DNA of 64,000 nucleotides from Halomonas sp. SSL-5. GTDB lineage: Bacteria; Pseudomonadota; Gammaproteobacteria; Pseudomonadales; Halomonadaceae. Positions 20,398 through 30,669 of this stretch are shown piece after piece (position 1 is the stretch's first letter; each line of letters starts with the position of its first letter). The position numbers and the translations under genes were made by a program. The notes under the pieces are model-generated. The model saw only the letters and a list, made by a program, of their open reading frames with translations. It had not been told where the DNA came from and made no database searches. Location: assembly GCF_030708455.1 (NCBI RefSeq), contig NZ_JAUYWF010000007.1, positions 124,001 through 188,000 on the forward strand, in the 5' to 3' direction.

Positions 20398-20435
20398 GGG
20401 GTCAGACCCCTCAGTTCACTTAAGGGTCTGACCCC
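20398..20435. repeat. REP palindrome overlapping the 3' end of rayT
   Basis: GGGGTCAGACCCCT is followed by AAGGGTCTGACCCC. The second arm overlaps the last codons of the RAYT gene, which therefore ends Gly-Ser-Asp-Pro. Confidence 0.9.
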
Positions 20436-21076
20436 AGTCGCTGAATAAGGCGGGCGCGGAAGGTTTCGCTGGCGAAGGCGTGGCCACGTCGCGTCTGGTG
20501 GCGGATATCCTCCAGCGTGGCGTCGGGCAGAGGGTCCTTGAAGAGTCGTCGATACAGGCGTTGGCGAGCGCTGGGGTCCTGGCCGCTCGCCAGATAGGCG
20601 CCATGGGGCACGACCAAGAGATCCTCCACCCCCAGGGCATTGGCGTGATAGCTCGACCAACGATACTCCCCGGGCTCGTTCACCATCCCCGCTCGCACCG
20701 GATTCATCTCGATATAGCGGTAGCAGGCGAAGAGGTAGGCCTCTTCTCCGATCAGGCAGGAGTGGTAACGTCCCTCGAACAGTCCGCCTGTCCGATGGTG
20801 GCGCTTGTTGAAGTTCTGGGCATAGCGCTGCCCGAGAAGCTTCATCATCTGGCTGACGCCTTCGGGCTCACCGCGTGGCGTGACCAGCAGATGGATATGG
20901 TTTGTCATCAGCGCGTAAGCGTGGATGTCCACCTGACACAGCTTCCTCGCCTCGTCGAGAAACTCCAGATACCGTTGAGCGTCACCGAGAAATTCAAAGA
21001 CGGTGCCTCGGTTGTTGCCGCGCTGCACGAGATGTAGCGGGGTCTCTGGGAGAAGAATGCGCGTTGAGCGTGCCAT
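20420..21076 (-). CDS. rayT: REP-associated tyrosine transposase (RAYT)
   Basis: A 218-residue Y1 transposase of the IS200/IS605-related RAYT family. It has the HUH motif TNHIHLLVTP, a candidate catalytic Tyr in LLGQRYAQNFN, RTGGLFEGRYHSCLI and YIEMNPVRAGMV. Start 21076 (MARSTRILLP) is chosen over 21088. The gene is bracketed by its palindromic repeats (20398-20435, 21140-21212), whose further copies lie at 19414, 25918 and 40172. RAYTs are thought to mobilise or process REP sequences; they behave as single-copy domesticated genes. Confidence 0.93.
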   Translation of the reverse strand: MARSTRILLPETPLHLVQRGNNRGTVFEFLGDAQRYLEFLDEARKLCQVDIHAYALMTNHIHLLVTPRGEPEGVSQMMKLLGQRYAQNFNKRHHRTGGLFEGRYHSCLIGEEAYLFACYRYIEMNPVRAGMVNEPGEYRWSSYHANALGVEDLLVVPHGAYLASGQDPSARQRLYRRLFKDPLPDATLEDIRHQTRRGHAFASETFRARLIQRLGSDP

Positions 21077-21139
21077 GCCAGCCCTCATGTCACTCGCCCT
21101 GATGGCTTTCAGTGTAGATGCTTGGGCTCAGTTTCCTGT

Positions 21140-21212
21140 GGGGTCAGACCCCTAAGTGGATTGAGGGGTCTGACCCCGCTGTATCCCACCGTGGATTGAG
21201 GGGTCAGACCCC
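21140..21212. repeat. REP array of three palindromic arms upstream of rayT
   Basis: GGGGTCAGACCCCT (21140-21153), AGGGGTCTGACCCC (21164-21177) and GGGGTCAGACCCC (21200-21212), the last two separated by GCTGTATCCCACCGTGGATT. CTGTATCCCACC recurs after the third arm. Confidence 0.9.
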
Positions 21213-21323
21213 GCTGTATCCCACCGGGCTACCCACCAAGGTCGAATGACCTCCACTCAGGGCGCGGTTCGCGCTACCATGACGTTTTAACGTTATCTTC
21301 ACCCGGTGAGACGCGAACCGATC

Positions 21324-21986
21324 ATGTCCGAGACCCTGACCGAGCCAGCTGCAGTGTGTGACACGGGCGCCGCCGATGCCGAGGCGCTGCTCTCCGACGA
21401 GCTGCTGGCGTTTTTGGGCTGCCGTACCCCCGATGCCTGGCTGACCTGGGCACTGGAGAACCCCGAGCTGCTGCTGATCGACCATGCCCAGTGCGAGAAG
21501 AAGGCGGCCTCCACCGCCATGAGCCTGCTCTACCGCTACGTCGACCAGCCGCTGCTGCTGACCAAGATGAGCCAGCTGGCCCGCGAGGAGCTGCTGCACT
21601 TCGAGCAGGTGGTCAAGCTGATGGAGGCGCGTGGCATCGCCTATCGCCACCTCAGCGCCTCGCGCTACGCCGAGGGGCTGCGCCGCCATGTGCGACCCGC
21701 CGACCCCGAGCGGCTGACCGATATCCTGATCATCGGTGCGCTGATCGAGGCGCGCAGCTGTGAACGCTTCGCGCGGCTGATTCCGCACCTCGATGCCGAG
21801 CTTGCCAAGTTCTATCGCACTCTGGTTAAGTCGGAGGGACGCCACTACGAGGACTACCTGATGCTGGCTCAGCACCTGAGCGACACGCCGGTCGAGTCCC
21901 GAATCGCCTTCTTCGTCGAGCGCGAGGCGGCGCTAATACAAGAGCCGGACACGGCCTTTCGTTTTCACAGCGGTGTGCCGGCCTGA
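21324..21986 (+). CDS. miaE: tRNA-(ms2io6A)-hydroxylase
   Basis: A 220-residue diiron enzyme that hydroxylates the modified A37 of tRNAs. The ligand motifs are visible as DHAQCEKKAASTAM, REELLHFEQV, LIEARSCERF and EGRHYEDY, i.e. two ExxH-type pairs plus separate Glu residues. The start at 21324 (MSETLTEP) is chosen over a GTG at 21306. The gene is 36 bp upstream of the large regulator and may share a transcript. Confidence 0.92.
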   Translation: MSETLTEPAAVCDTGAADAEALLSDELLAFLGCRTPDAWLTWALENPELLLIDHAQCEKKAASTAMSLLYRYVDQPLLLTKMSQLAREELLHFEQVVKLMEARGIAYRHLSASRYAEGLRRHVRPADPERLTDILIIGALIEARSCERFARLIPHLDAELAKFYRTLVKSEGRHYEDYLMLAQHLSDTPVESRIAFFVEREAALIQEPDTAFRFHSGVPA

Positions 21987-22021
21987 TCCCGGCCCGCCGC
22001 TCAGGACGCAGGAATACCACG

Positions 22022-25000
22022 ATGCGGGATGCCTCCGACGTCGCCGAGACCCATACCTCGGCTCGGCTGACACTCTTCGGCCACTTCTCGCTCTCTCTCG
22101 GCGAGGATGACACCCTTACCCAGTTCAGCTACGACAAGGTCAAGGCGCTGCTGGTCTACCTGCTGCTGCACCATCAGCCGGTGAGCCGTGCCACCCTGGC
22201 CGAGCTGCTGTGGCCCGACCAGGGCCTCTCGTCGGGGCGTACCAACCTGCGTCACGCCCTGCACTGCCTGCGCCAGTCGCTGGGCGAGCACGCCGATGAG
22301 GTGCTGGTGGTGTCGCGCCAGACCATCGCCTTCCAGCTGCCCGAGCGCTGGAGCCTCGACCTGCACGATATCCAGACGCTGCTCGATGGCGAGCGCGACC
22401 TGCCGACCCTGGCCACCCTGCTCGAGCACTATCAGGGCGACCTGGTGGAGGAGCTGCAGATCGCCAACTGCCCCGAGTTCCAGCGCTGGCTGGTGCAGGT
22501 GCGCAACGACTGGCGCCAGCGGGTGATCCGTTTTTCCGAGGCGGTGCTCGAGCGCTTCGACAGCGTGCCCGATACGCTCCTCGAGTCGCTGGTCAATCGC
22601 TTCTCCGGCTATGGCCCCTTCCACGAGCGGCTGGTGCGCCAGCTGGCCGAGCAGGGTCAGCTGGCCGCCGCCCACGAGCAGTACAATGCCTACTTGCAGT
22701 TGCTGGCGCTCTCCGGCCAGCAGCCCGAGCCCGGTTTCCTGCAGCTGGCGCGCTACTGGTCCGACGCCCAGGCCGATGCCGCCGGCGCCGGCAGCGTCGG
22801 CTTCTCGCGCACCCTGGCGGCGGACAGCACGCCGCTGCGCGAGGAAGAGATCGAGCAGCGCCAGCTCTCGGTGATGGCCATCCGCCTGCGTCTCAAGGGC
22901 GACCTCTCCTCGCGGCCGGCCAGCCGCGCCTGCCTGATGCTGCAGTTCGAGCTGATGCGCTGGCTGGAGGAGCAGTGCCACCACCTGGGTGGCTTCTGGC
23001 TGTCCGGTGCCACCGGTGGCCTGGGCCTGGCCTGCTTCGGCACCCACGGCCCGGCGCACCAGCTGGCCGAGCTGGTGGCGCTCTACGAGCACTGCCGGCG
23101 CATGCTGCCGGAGGAGTCCGCTCGTCACTGGACGGGGGAGGGCGAGCCGCCGCGCATCGAGCTGGCCGCCGGCCTCAACAGCGGCCGGGTGATCTACCTG
23201 CCCGAGCGCCGCATGGTCGACCCCCTGGGCCAGGTCACCCAGGGCTCCCTGGATCTGATGAGCGCCTCCGAGGGCAGTGAGCTGGTGATCTCCCAGGACG
23301 CCAGCCAGCACATGCCGCCGGCGCTGGACCTGCAGCCGCGGCTCAGCTCGCGCCTGGTGGCCAGCGACGGCCGGGTGCGCCTGCGGGCGTTGGTGCTGGG
23401 GGCGAATGAAGGTGGTCGCGAGGCACTGCCGCCCAGCCTGGTAGGTCGCGAGACGGCGCTGCGCAGCCTGCGCGACGCCCTGGCCCGAGCCGGCATCGGC
23501 CTGCGCCAGAGCGTGCTGGTGCGCGGCCCCTCGGGGATGGGCAAGTCGGCGCTGATGGTCGGCTTCCGCCAGCTCGAGCAGAGTCGCGAGGCCGCCATCT
23601 GCTGGCAGCCCACCACCCGACTCTCGGTGCAGGAGCCCTACGGCGTGGCACGCAAGCTGCTGCGCTGGCACCTCGGCCATGAGTGCGACGTGGATAGCCT
23701 GCAGGCGCTGTGTGAGGCGCTCGGCGCTCCCGAGCTCGACGAGGCGCGCTGCCGGCTGCTGGAGGAGGCGCTGGGCGCCCGCGAGGTGCATGCCGTCGCC
23801 GAACTCACCCAGAGCGGCGAGGCGGTGGAGCTGGTGGTCGGCCTGCTGCAGCGCCTGATCGGCCGCATCGCCGCCGAACGCACCCTGGTGCTGATGATCG
23901 ACGATCTGCAGTGGCTGGACGAGCCCAGCGTCAAGGTACTGGCCGGCCTCCAGGCGCGCCTGCCGATCAATTGCGCCTTGATGCTGGTGGCCAGCCACCA
24001 CGGCCGCGAGGGGCTGCCCGCCAAGCTGCACTGGGATCAGCAGATCACCCTGGGCAAGCTCGATGCCATGCACTCCTCGCGGCTGCTCTCCCAGCTGGCG
24101 CGGCGCTACCGTATCCATATCAGCCCGCGTCTGCGCGGCCAGATCATCGAGCGCTGCGACGGCGTGCCGCTCTATCTGCAGGAGATCGTGCGGCGCGTCG
24201 ACATGGATCGCCGCGAGGGGCGCAGCGTGCAGCTCGACGAGCTGCCCCACGGCCTGCTCGGCCTGCTCGCCAGCCGCATCGACCAGCTCGACGGCGACCG
24301 CGAGGTGGCGCATATGGCCGCCGTGCTGGGGCGCCGTTTCCGCTACGACTTCCTCGCCGAGTGCAGCGAGCTGGACGGGGCCCGCCTGACCCAGGCTCTC
24401 GAGCAGATGCGCCGCCTCGAGATCATCGAACCCGTGGAGGGCGACGACGCCGGCCGCGAGTTCCAGTTCACCCACCAGCTGCTGCAGGAGGCCGCCTACC
24501 TCTCCTGCCCGCGGGACGTGCGCAGCGCCATCCACCGCCAGGTGGTCGCGCTGATCGAGGAGCGCTTCCCGATGTGGATCGGCCGCCACCCGGGCGACTT
24601 CGCCACCCACCTGCGGCGCAGCGGCCACTATGCCCGCGGCGCGCGCTACTACGAGCTGGCCGCCCGCGAGGCGCTCAAGGTCAGCGCCAATCGCACCGCC
24701 CTCAAGATGGCCGACCTGGGGCTGGTCAGCCTGCGCCAGGTGGCGGGCCAGGCCGAGCGCGAGATCAGCCTGCTCACCGTGCGTGGCCAGGCCGCCTTCG
24801 CCCTGGAGGGGCACGGCTCGCCCACCGCCCACGAGAGCTTCGTGCGCGCCCGCGAACTGATCAAGGCGCTGGCCGAGGAGGGCGAGAGCGTCGACCTGGA
24901 GCAGGCCTTCCTGGTCAAGTGGGGCCTGTGGGTGGGCTGCAGCCAGCGCCACGCCCACGCCGACGCCTTCCGCCTGGCCGCCGCCCTGGCCGACCTGGCC

Positions 25001-25951
25001 CGCCAGCTCGAGGACCCCCGCTACGCGCGCCTGGCCGAGTACGCCCAGGCCAGCTGCGAATACTGGGCCGGGCGCATCCCGCTCGCCTACGACCACCTCG
25101 ACGAGATCGCCCCCCTCGAGTCGCCGATGATGATCGAGTGGCTACCGTTCTCCGATCACCCCCAGGTGGCGGCGGCCTGTTTCCAGGGCTGGGCGCTGTG
25201 TCTGCGCGGCGACTATCGTCGCGCCGAGACCCAGGTCGAATCCGCCATCCGCCTGGCCGAGACCATCGGTCATCCCGGCAGCCTGGCCATGGCGCTGATG
25301 TACGCCGCCGCGCTCTATCGCCAGCTGGGCCACGTGCACCTCGCCGCCGACCGTGCCGAGCGTGCCCACCGGCTCACCGGCACCCCCGACCTGCACCTCT
25401 GGCAGATGGCCGCCCGCGGCGTGCTCGGCTGGCAGCGCGCCATCTCCGGCGACCGCGACGGCCTGGCCCAGATCGAGGCCACTCAGGAGGAGCTCACCGA
25501 ACTCACCGGCCGCGACCCCCATGCCCGGCCCTCGCTGTGGCTGGTGGACGCCTGCATCGCCCTGGGTGAATTTGCCCGCGCCGAGGAGTACCTCGACCAG
25601 GCGTTGATGCTCGCCCGGGAGCGCACCACCCTGTTCGTGCCGGAGCTCGCCGTGCAGCTCGCCCGCGTGCGCCACCGCCTCGGCCACCCCCGGGAGGAAC
25701 TCGTCGCCCTGATCGAACTCGCCCTGAGCCAGGCCCGCGAGGACGGCAACCTGCACCAGCAGATCAGCGCCCTGGAAGCCTGGCTCGCCCTGATTGCCCC
25801 CGCCGACGACGGCGTCCGCCAGGAATTCCGCCAGCTGCTCGCCGAGGTCAGCTACAGCGACGCCCCCATCCTCACCCGCTGGCACAGCCTGCTTGATCGC
25901 GTCCAGCCCCGCCCAGTGGGGTCAGACCCCTCAATGCACTTAGGGGTCTGA
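22022..25951 (+). CDS. Giant BTAD-winged-helix / AAA-ATPase / TPR transcriptional regulator
   Basis: A 1309-residue protein. Residues 15-90 form a SARP/OmpR-like winged helix (FGHFSLSLGEDD, LAELLWPDQGLSSGRTNLRHAL), followed by a BTAD-type helical domain to about 250. About 285-460 resembles a degenerate nucleotide-cyclase domain. The ATPase has Walker A GPSGMGKS near residues 502-509 and Walker B LMIDDLQW near 624-631. The C-terminal 500 residues are TPR-like helices. Probably a cytoplasmic signal-integrating activator like MalT-type STAND proteins; signal and targets are unknown. Its last ten codons (GSDPSMHLGV) are supplied by a REP element. Confidence 0.82.
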   Translation: MRDASDVAETHTSARLTLFGHFSLSLGEDDTLTQFSYDKVKALLVYLLLHHQPVSRATLAELLWPDQGLSSGRTNLRHALHCLRQSLGEHADEVLVVSRQTIAFQLPERWSLDLHDIQTLLDGERDLPTLATLLEHYQGDLVEELQIANCPEFQRWLVQVRNDWRQRVIRFSEAVLERFDSVPDTLLESLVNRFSGYGPFHERLVRQLAEQGQLAAAHEQYNAYLQLLALSGQQPEPGFLQLARYWSDAQADAAGAGSVGFSRTLAADSTPLREEEIEQRQLSVMAIRLRLKGDLSSRPASRACLMLQFELMRWLEEQCHHLGGFWLSGATGGLGLACFGTHGPAHQLAELVALYEHCRRMLPEESARHWTGEGEPPRIELAAGLNSGRVIYLPERRMVDPLGQVTQGSLDLMSASEGSELVISQDASQHMPPALDLQPRLSSRLVASDGRVRLRALVLGANEGGREALPPSLVGRETALRSLRDALARAGIGLRQSVLVRGPSGMGKSALMVGFRQLEQSREAAICWQPTTRLSVQEPYGVARKLLRWHLGHECDVDSLQALCEALGAPELDEARCRLLEEALGAREVHAVAELTQSGEAVELVVGLLQRLIGRIAAERTLVLMIDDLQWLDEPSVKVLAGLQARLPINCALMLVASHHGREGLPAKLHWDQQITLGKLDAMHSSRLLSQLARRYRIHISPRLRGQIIERCDGVPLYLQEIVRRVDMDRREGRSVQLDELPHGLLGLLASRIDQLDGDREVAHMAAVLGRRFRYDFLAECSELDGARLTQALEQMRRLEIIEPVEGDDAGREFQFTHQLLQEAAYLSCPRDVRSAIHRQVVALIEERFPMWIGRHPGDFATHLRRSGHYARGARYYELAAREALKVSANRTALKMADLGLVSLRQVAGQAEREISLLTVRGQAAFALEGHGSPTAHESFVRARELIKALAEEGESVDLEQAFLVKWGLWVGCSQRHAHADAFRLAAALADLARQLEDPRYARLAEYAQASCEYWAGRIPLAYDHLDEIAPLESPMMIEWLPFSDHPQVAAACFQGWALCLRGDYRRAETQVESAIRLAETIGHPGSLAMALMYAAALYRQLGHVHLAADRAERAHRLTGTPDLHLWQMAARGVLGWQRAISGDRDGLAQIEATQEELTELTGRDPHARPSLWLVDACIALGEFARAEEYLDQALMLARERTTLFVPELAVQLARVRHRLGHPREELVALIELALSQAREDGNLHQQISALEAWLALIAPADDGVRQEFRQLLAEVSYSDAPILTRWHSLLDRVQPRPVGSDPSMHLGV

Positions 25952-25953
25952 CC
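25918..25953. repeat. REP palindrome forming the 3' end of the regulator gene
   Basis: GGGGTCAGACCCCT and AGGGGTCTGACC, with a short centre. The stop codon of the preceding 1309-residue gene lies inside the second arm. Confidence 0.9.
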
Positions 25954-25962
25954 GGTTTTCTG

Positions 25963-26212
25963 TGGGAGGCCGGCTCTGACGGGCGAAGGCGCCGTCAGGC
26001 GCCCTGGCGGTGTTGCTGAATTTTACTGGCGTTACCGGGGAGGCCTTCGGCCTCCTTCGCCCGGGAAACCCGGCCTCCCACAGAGGCTGGTGGGCCACCC
26101 TCACCTGTGGGACACGCCTGCCGGGAAACCCGGCCTCCCACAGAGGCTGGTAGGCCACCTTCACCTGTGGGACACACCTGCCCGGGGGACCGGGCCTCCC
26201 ACCTGGATTGTC
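25963..26212. repeat. GTGGGAGGCCGGC dispersed repeat cluster
   Basis: A forward unit (TGTGGGAGGCCGGCTCTGAC) is followed by several inverted, partly tandem units: CGGGAAACCCGGCCTCCCAC and ACAGAGGCTGGTGGGCCACC recur about every 65 bp. It fills the gap between the BTAD regulator and the GGDEF/EAL gene, and no gene is seen there. Confidence 0.85.
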
Positions 26213-26216
26213 AGGT

Positions 26217-28400
26217 TTAAGCCAGCGGCTCCGGCCTCCCGAAGAGGTAGCCCTGGAAGCGGCGGCAGCCGCGGGCCTGGAGCCAGCGGTGCTGCTCGGC
26301 GGTCTCCACGCCCTCGGCGGTGACCTCGAGACCCAGGCGGTTGGCAAGCGTCAGGGTGGTGTCGACGATGGCCATGTCGGCGGGGTCATCGGGGATGCCG
26401 GCGACGAAACTGGCGTCGATCTTCAGCTCGTGCAAGCTCAGGCGCTTGAGGTAGTTGAGCGACGAGTAGCCGGTACCGAAGTCGTCCAGCGCCAGGCGCA
26501 CGCCCAGGTCGCGCAGTTCGCTCAGGCGCCGGCTGACGCATTCGGGGTTCTGCATCAGCAGCGACTCGGTCACCTCCAGCACCAGCCGCCGCGGCGGGGC
26601 GCCGGTGGCGTCGAGGATCTCCCTGAGCTCGGCGACGAAGTCCTCCTCGCTGAACTGCACGGGGCTTACGTTGACCGAGATCGCCTGGTCGGCAAGCGCG
26701 GGATCGCTTGCCCACGCGGCCAGCCGGCGGCAGGCGGTCGCCACCACCCAACGCCCGATCGGCACGATCAGGCCGGTCTCCTCGGCGAGGGGAATGAAGT
26801 CCATTGGCGAAATCATCCCCTGCACCGGGTGTTCCCAGCGCAGCAGCGCCTCGCGTCCCGAGACTTCGCCGCTCTCATCCACCTGAACCTGATAGAAGAG
26901 CCTGAGCTCATCGCGCTGCAGGGCACGCCGCAGGTCGGCCTCCAGCCGTACCTGGCGGTTGACCGCGGCCTGCACCGCGTCGTCGAAGAAGCGCAGCCGG
27001 TTGCCGCCGGCCGCCTTGGCCTGACTCACCGCCATATCGGCCTGCTGCAGGGCGGTGTCGGGAGTCGGCGCCTCGCCATCGAACAGGCTGACGCCGATGC
27101 TGCCGGTAATGCCGAGGTCGGCCACCTCCGGCGTCTGCGCGGCCACCACAGCGGAGAGCAGCCGGTCACCCAGCCGCTCGACCCGCTGGGCGGCCTGATC
27201 GGCACGCTCGCCCAGGTCGTCCACCAGCACGGCGAACTCGTCGGCACCCAGGTGGGCGAGGAAGGTCGTGGTGTGCCCCAGCACCGCCTCGAACTGCTCG
27301 GAGAGCTGGAAGAGCAGCTCGTCCCCTTCGCGGTGGCTGTGGGTGTCGTTCACCCGCTTGAAGCGATCCAGGTCGATCAGCAGCAGTGCCGTGTAGCTAT
27401 GAGCCGCATGTGGCGTGTCGAGCCGGCGGTGCAACTGCTCCATCAGGTGGCGGCGGTTGGGCAGGCCGGTGAGGGAGTCGTAGAGGGTCAGCCGGCGGTT
27501 GTCCTCGCGCACCTGACGGATCGCCGCCAGGTGGTCGCGCAAGCGGCGGCGCAGCGTGAGGTTGCCGAGCATCGCCAGCGCCATCAGGCCGATGGAGCCA
27601 ATCAGCGCCCAGCGCAGCCACCTCGGCACCGGGCGCCGGCCCTCGCCGCTTCGCCAGCTCTCCAGCGCCTGGTGGTAGGGGGAGCCCGGCTGACGCTTCC
27701 AGCGCAAGAGCTGCGCATCGATCCGCTCCAGCCGCGCCGCCGGCCGGCCCGGCGGGGCAGCGAAGAACAGCCGCGAGGGTTCGAACATGATCGGGCTGGC
27801 GGTGAGGCCGTAGCGCGGCGCCTGCCAGCCGCCGAAGAGATGGTTGCTGACCACCGCATCCGTCGCCCCCTGCTGCACGCTTGCGAAGCTCTCCTGGAAG
27901 CTCGGCAGCGCCACCAACTCGGCGTCGACGCCGAAGCTTGTCAGCATCCGCGAAAGCGAGCGCTGCTGCATCGAATCCGCCAGCACCGCGATGCGCAGCC
28001 CCTCGAGGTCCAGCACCCCCTCGATGCTTAGCTCCGGGCGATGGTAGAGCTGCGACCAGCTGTGCAACACCGGCTCCCGGTGGAAGGCGAAGCGCTCGGC
28101 ACGGCTCTCGGTGAAAGCCACGTCAGGCATCAGGTCCAGCTCGCCGGCCTCCAGCATCACCAGGCACTCGCGCCAGGCACACTCCACCGGCTCGAGGGTC
28201 CAGCCATTCTCATCGGCCAGCGCCCGGGCGAGATCGCCGAAGATCCCGCTCGGCTCGCCGCTCTCGCTCAGCTGGATCTTGGGCGGGTTGTGGTAGACGC
28301 CGATCCTCACGGGCTCTGCGCCCACGGCCGATGGCAGGGTGAAAATGATCAGCGCCAACAGCGGGGCGGCGGCTAGGGCAGGGCGGTAGGGCAGGTGCAT
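26217..28400 (-). CDS. Periplasmic-binding-domain / GGDEF / EAL membrane protein
   Basis: A 727-residue protein (start [10 protein letters not shown] preferred over an upstream Met). A signal peptide leads to a family-3 solute-binding domain (about 30-240: [21 protein letters not shown]), then a transmembrane helix ([19 protein letters not shown]). The GGDEF domain carries the degenerate GADEF near residue 384. The EAL domain is complete: EALLRW near 514, [26 protein letters not shown] and KIDASFVAG. It most likely hydrolyses cyclic-di-GMP in response to a periplasmic ligand, with the GGDEF part possibly only binding GTP. The exopolysaccharide genes nearby are plausible outputs. Confidence 0.9.
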   Translation of the reverse strand: MHLPYRPALAAAPLLALIIFTLPSAVGAEPVRIGVYHNPPKIQLSESGEPSGIFGDLARALADENGWTLEPVECAWRECLVMLEAGELDLMPDVAFTESRAERFAFHREPVLHSWSQLYHRPELSIEGVLDLEGLRIAVLADSMQQRSLSRMLTSFGVDAELVALPSFQESFASVQQGATDAVVSNHLFGGWQAPRYGLTASPIMFEPSRLFFAAPPGRPAARLERIDAQLLRWKRQPGSPYHQALESWRSGEGRRPVPRWLRWALIGSIGLMALAMLGNLTLRRRLRDHLAAIRQVREDNRRLTLYDSLTGLPNRRHLMEQLHRRLDTPHAAHSYTALLLIDLDRFKRVNDTHSHREGDELLFQLSEQFEAVLGHTTTFLAHLGADEFAVLVDDLGERADQAAQRVERLGDRLLSAVVAAQTPEVADLGITGSIGVSLFDGEAPTPDTALQQADMAVSQAKAAGGNRLRFFDDAVQAAVNRQVRLEADLRRALQRDELRLFYQVQVDESGEVSGREALLRWEHPVQGMISPMDFIPLAEETGLIVPIGRWVVATACRRLAAWASDPALADQAISVNVSPVQFSEEDFVAELREILDATGAPPRRLVLEVTESLLMQNPECVSRRLSELRDLGVRLALDDFGTGYSSLNYLKRLSLHELKIDASFVAGIPDDPADMAIVDTTLTLANRLGLEVTAEGVETAEQHRWLQARGCRRFQGYLFGRPEPLA

Positions 28401-28568
28401 CCATTCACCGTGGTTGGTGGCTCGGCACATTCAGTTATAGCAGATCGGGGCCTGGTGCCGGTCAAAGCCTGCTTCGCATGGCCCGGATCAGAGGCGGGGC
28501 CTCACATCGCGGTCATGGGCCCGTATAATGTGTTGCTGGCTCACCCTCACGCAACGAAAGGACTCACC

Positions 28569-29735
28569 ATGAAGATCGCCATCGCCGGTACCGGCTACGT
28601 CGGCCTCTCCAACGCCATGCTGCTCGCCCAGCACAATGAGGTGGTGGCGCTGGATATCGTCGCCGAGAAGGTCGCGGTGCTGAACGCGGGGCGCTCGCCC
28701 ATCGAGGATGCCGAGATCAGCGACTTCCTCGCCCACCGCGAGCTCGACTTCACCGCCACCCTGGATCGAGAACAGGCCTACCGCGACGCGGACTTCGTCA
28801 TCATCGCCACCCCCACCGACTACGACCCGGTGACCAACACCTTCGATACCTCAAGCGTCGAGGCGGTGATCCAGGACGTGATGGCGATCAACCCGCAGGC
28901 GCTGATGGTGATCAAGTCCACGGTACCGGTGGGCTACACCGTGGAGGCCGGCCGGCGCTTCGGCACCGAGAACCTGATCTTCTCGCCGGAGTTCCTGCGC
29001 GAGGGCAGGGCGCTCTACGACAACCTGCACCCCTCGCGGATCATCGTCGGCGAGCGCTCGGCTCGTGCTGAGACCTTCGCCGAGCTGCTCGAGCAGGGCG
29101 CCGAGAAGCAGGATATCCCGGTGCTCTTCACCAACAGCACCGAGGCCGAGGCGATCAAGCTGTTCGCCAATACCTATCTCGCCATGCGCGTGGCCTACTT
29201 CAACGAGTTGGATACCTACGCCGAGACCCACGGCCTCGATACCCGCCAGATCATCGAAGGCGTGGGCCTGGACCCGCGCATCGGCAAGCACTATAACAAC
29301 CCCAGCTTCGGCTACGGCGGCTACTGCCTGCCCAAGGATACCAAGCAGCTGCTGGCCAACTACCAGGATGTGCCGAGCAACATGATCCAGGCGGTGGTCG
29401 ACGCCAACCGCACCCGCAAGGACTTCATTGCCGAACAGGTGCTGGCGCGCAAGCCAAGGGTTGTGGGCATCTACCGTCTGATCATGAAGACCGGCTCCGA
29501 CAATTTCCGCGCCAGCGCCATGCAGGGGGTGATGAAGCGCCTCAAGGCCAAGGGCATCGAGGTGATCGTCTATGAGCCGGTGCTGGAGGAGGAGAGCTTC
29601 TACGGCTCCCGGGTGCTGCGCGACTTCGAGGCCTTCAAGGCCGAGGCCGATGTGATCCTGAGCAACCGCATGGCCGAAGAGCTCGCCGATGTGGCGGAGA
29701 AGGTGTATACGCGGGATGTGTTCGGCAGCGACTAA
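28569..29735 (+). CDS. ugd: UDP-glucose 6-dehydrogenase
   Basis: A 388-residue enzyme ([20 protein letters not shown]) converting UDP-glucose to UDP-glucuronate for polysaccharides. The catalytic Cys lies in [14 protein letters not shown], and [10 protein letters not shown] and [15 protein letters not shown] are typical. The start at 28569 has AAAGGA 9 bp upstream. It is followed by a terminator and so is monocistronic. It probably feeds the surface polysaccharide genes downstream. Confidence 0.95.
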   Translation: MKIAIAGTGYVGLSNAMLLAQHNEVVALDIVAEKVAVLNAGRSPIEDAEISDFLAHRELDFTATLDREQAYRDADFVIIATPTDYDPVTNTFDTSSVEAVIQDVMAINPQALMVIKSTVPVGYTVEAGRRFGTENLIFSPEFLREGRALYDNLHPSRIIVGERSARAETFAELLEQGAEKQDIPVLFTNSTEAEAIKLFANTYLAMRVAYFNELDTYAETHGLDTRQIIEGVGLDPRIGKHYNNPSFGYGGYCLPKDTKQLLANYQDVPSNMIQAVVDANRTRKDFIAEQVLARKPRVVGIYRLIMKTGSDNFRASAMQGVMKRLKAKGIEVIVYEPVLEEESFYGSRVLRDFEAFKAEADVILSNRMAEELADVAEKVYTRDVFGSD

Positions 29736-29761
29736 CTATTCCTGATCAGTGATCCTGTCGA

Positions 29762-29788
29762 CCCAGCCCGGCCATGTGCCGGGCTGGG
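29762..29788 (+). terminator. Rho-independent terminator of ugd
   Basis: An 11-bp perfect stem CCCAGCCCGGC/GCCGGGCTGGG with a 5-nt loop, followed by TGCTTTCT, 27 bp after the stop. Confidence 0.85.
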
Positions 29789-29805
29789 TGCTTTCTGGGT
29801 TTGGA

Positions 29806-30597
<792 letters not shown>

Positions 30598-30619
30598 GGG
30601 GGGTTCCGTAACAGCAAAA

Positions 30620-30645
30620 CGCCGGACCCCGTGAGGGGCCCGGCG
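30620..30645 (-). terminator. Terminator after the outer-membrane barrel gene
   Basis: The 11-nt arms CGCCGGACCCC and GGGGCCCGGCG (one mismatch) enclose a GTGA loop. On the minus strand the stem is followed by TTTTGCTG. It lies 24 bp past the stop of the gene at 30670-31248. Confidence 0.85.
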
Positions 30646-30669
30646 CTGAGTGCTTGAAGTGAATGCCGC

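Noticed and set aside
20398-21212. Palindromes around the RAYT gene as a CRISPR array
   Set aside because: Only two or three arms occur with irregular spacing, arms alternate in orientation, and no cas genes are present.
22001-25096. 1031-codon frame opposite the BTAD regulator
   Set aside because: The real gene on the plus strand has clear domain motifs; the opposite frame is Gln/Ala/Leu-rich without any family signature.
28380-28392. GGCGGTAG near the 5' end of the GGDEF/EAL gene as an ops site
   Set aside because: It continues GGCAGG instead of CGT, lies in antisense of the coding region and does not precede a polysaccharide operon start in the right orientation.
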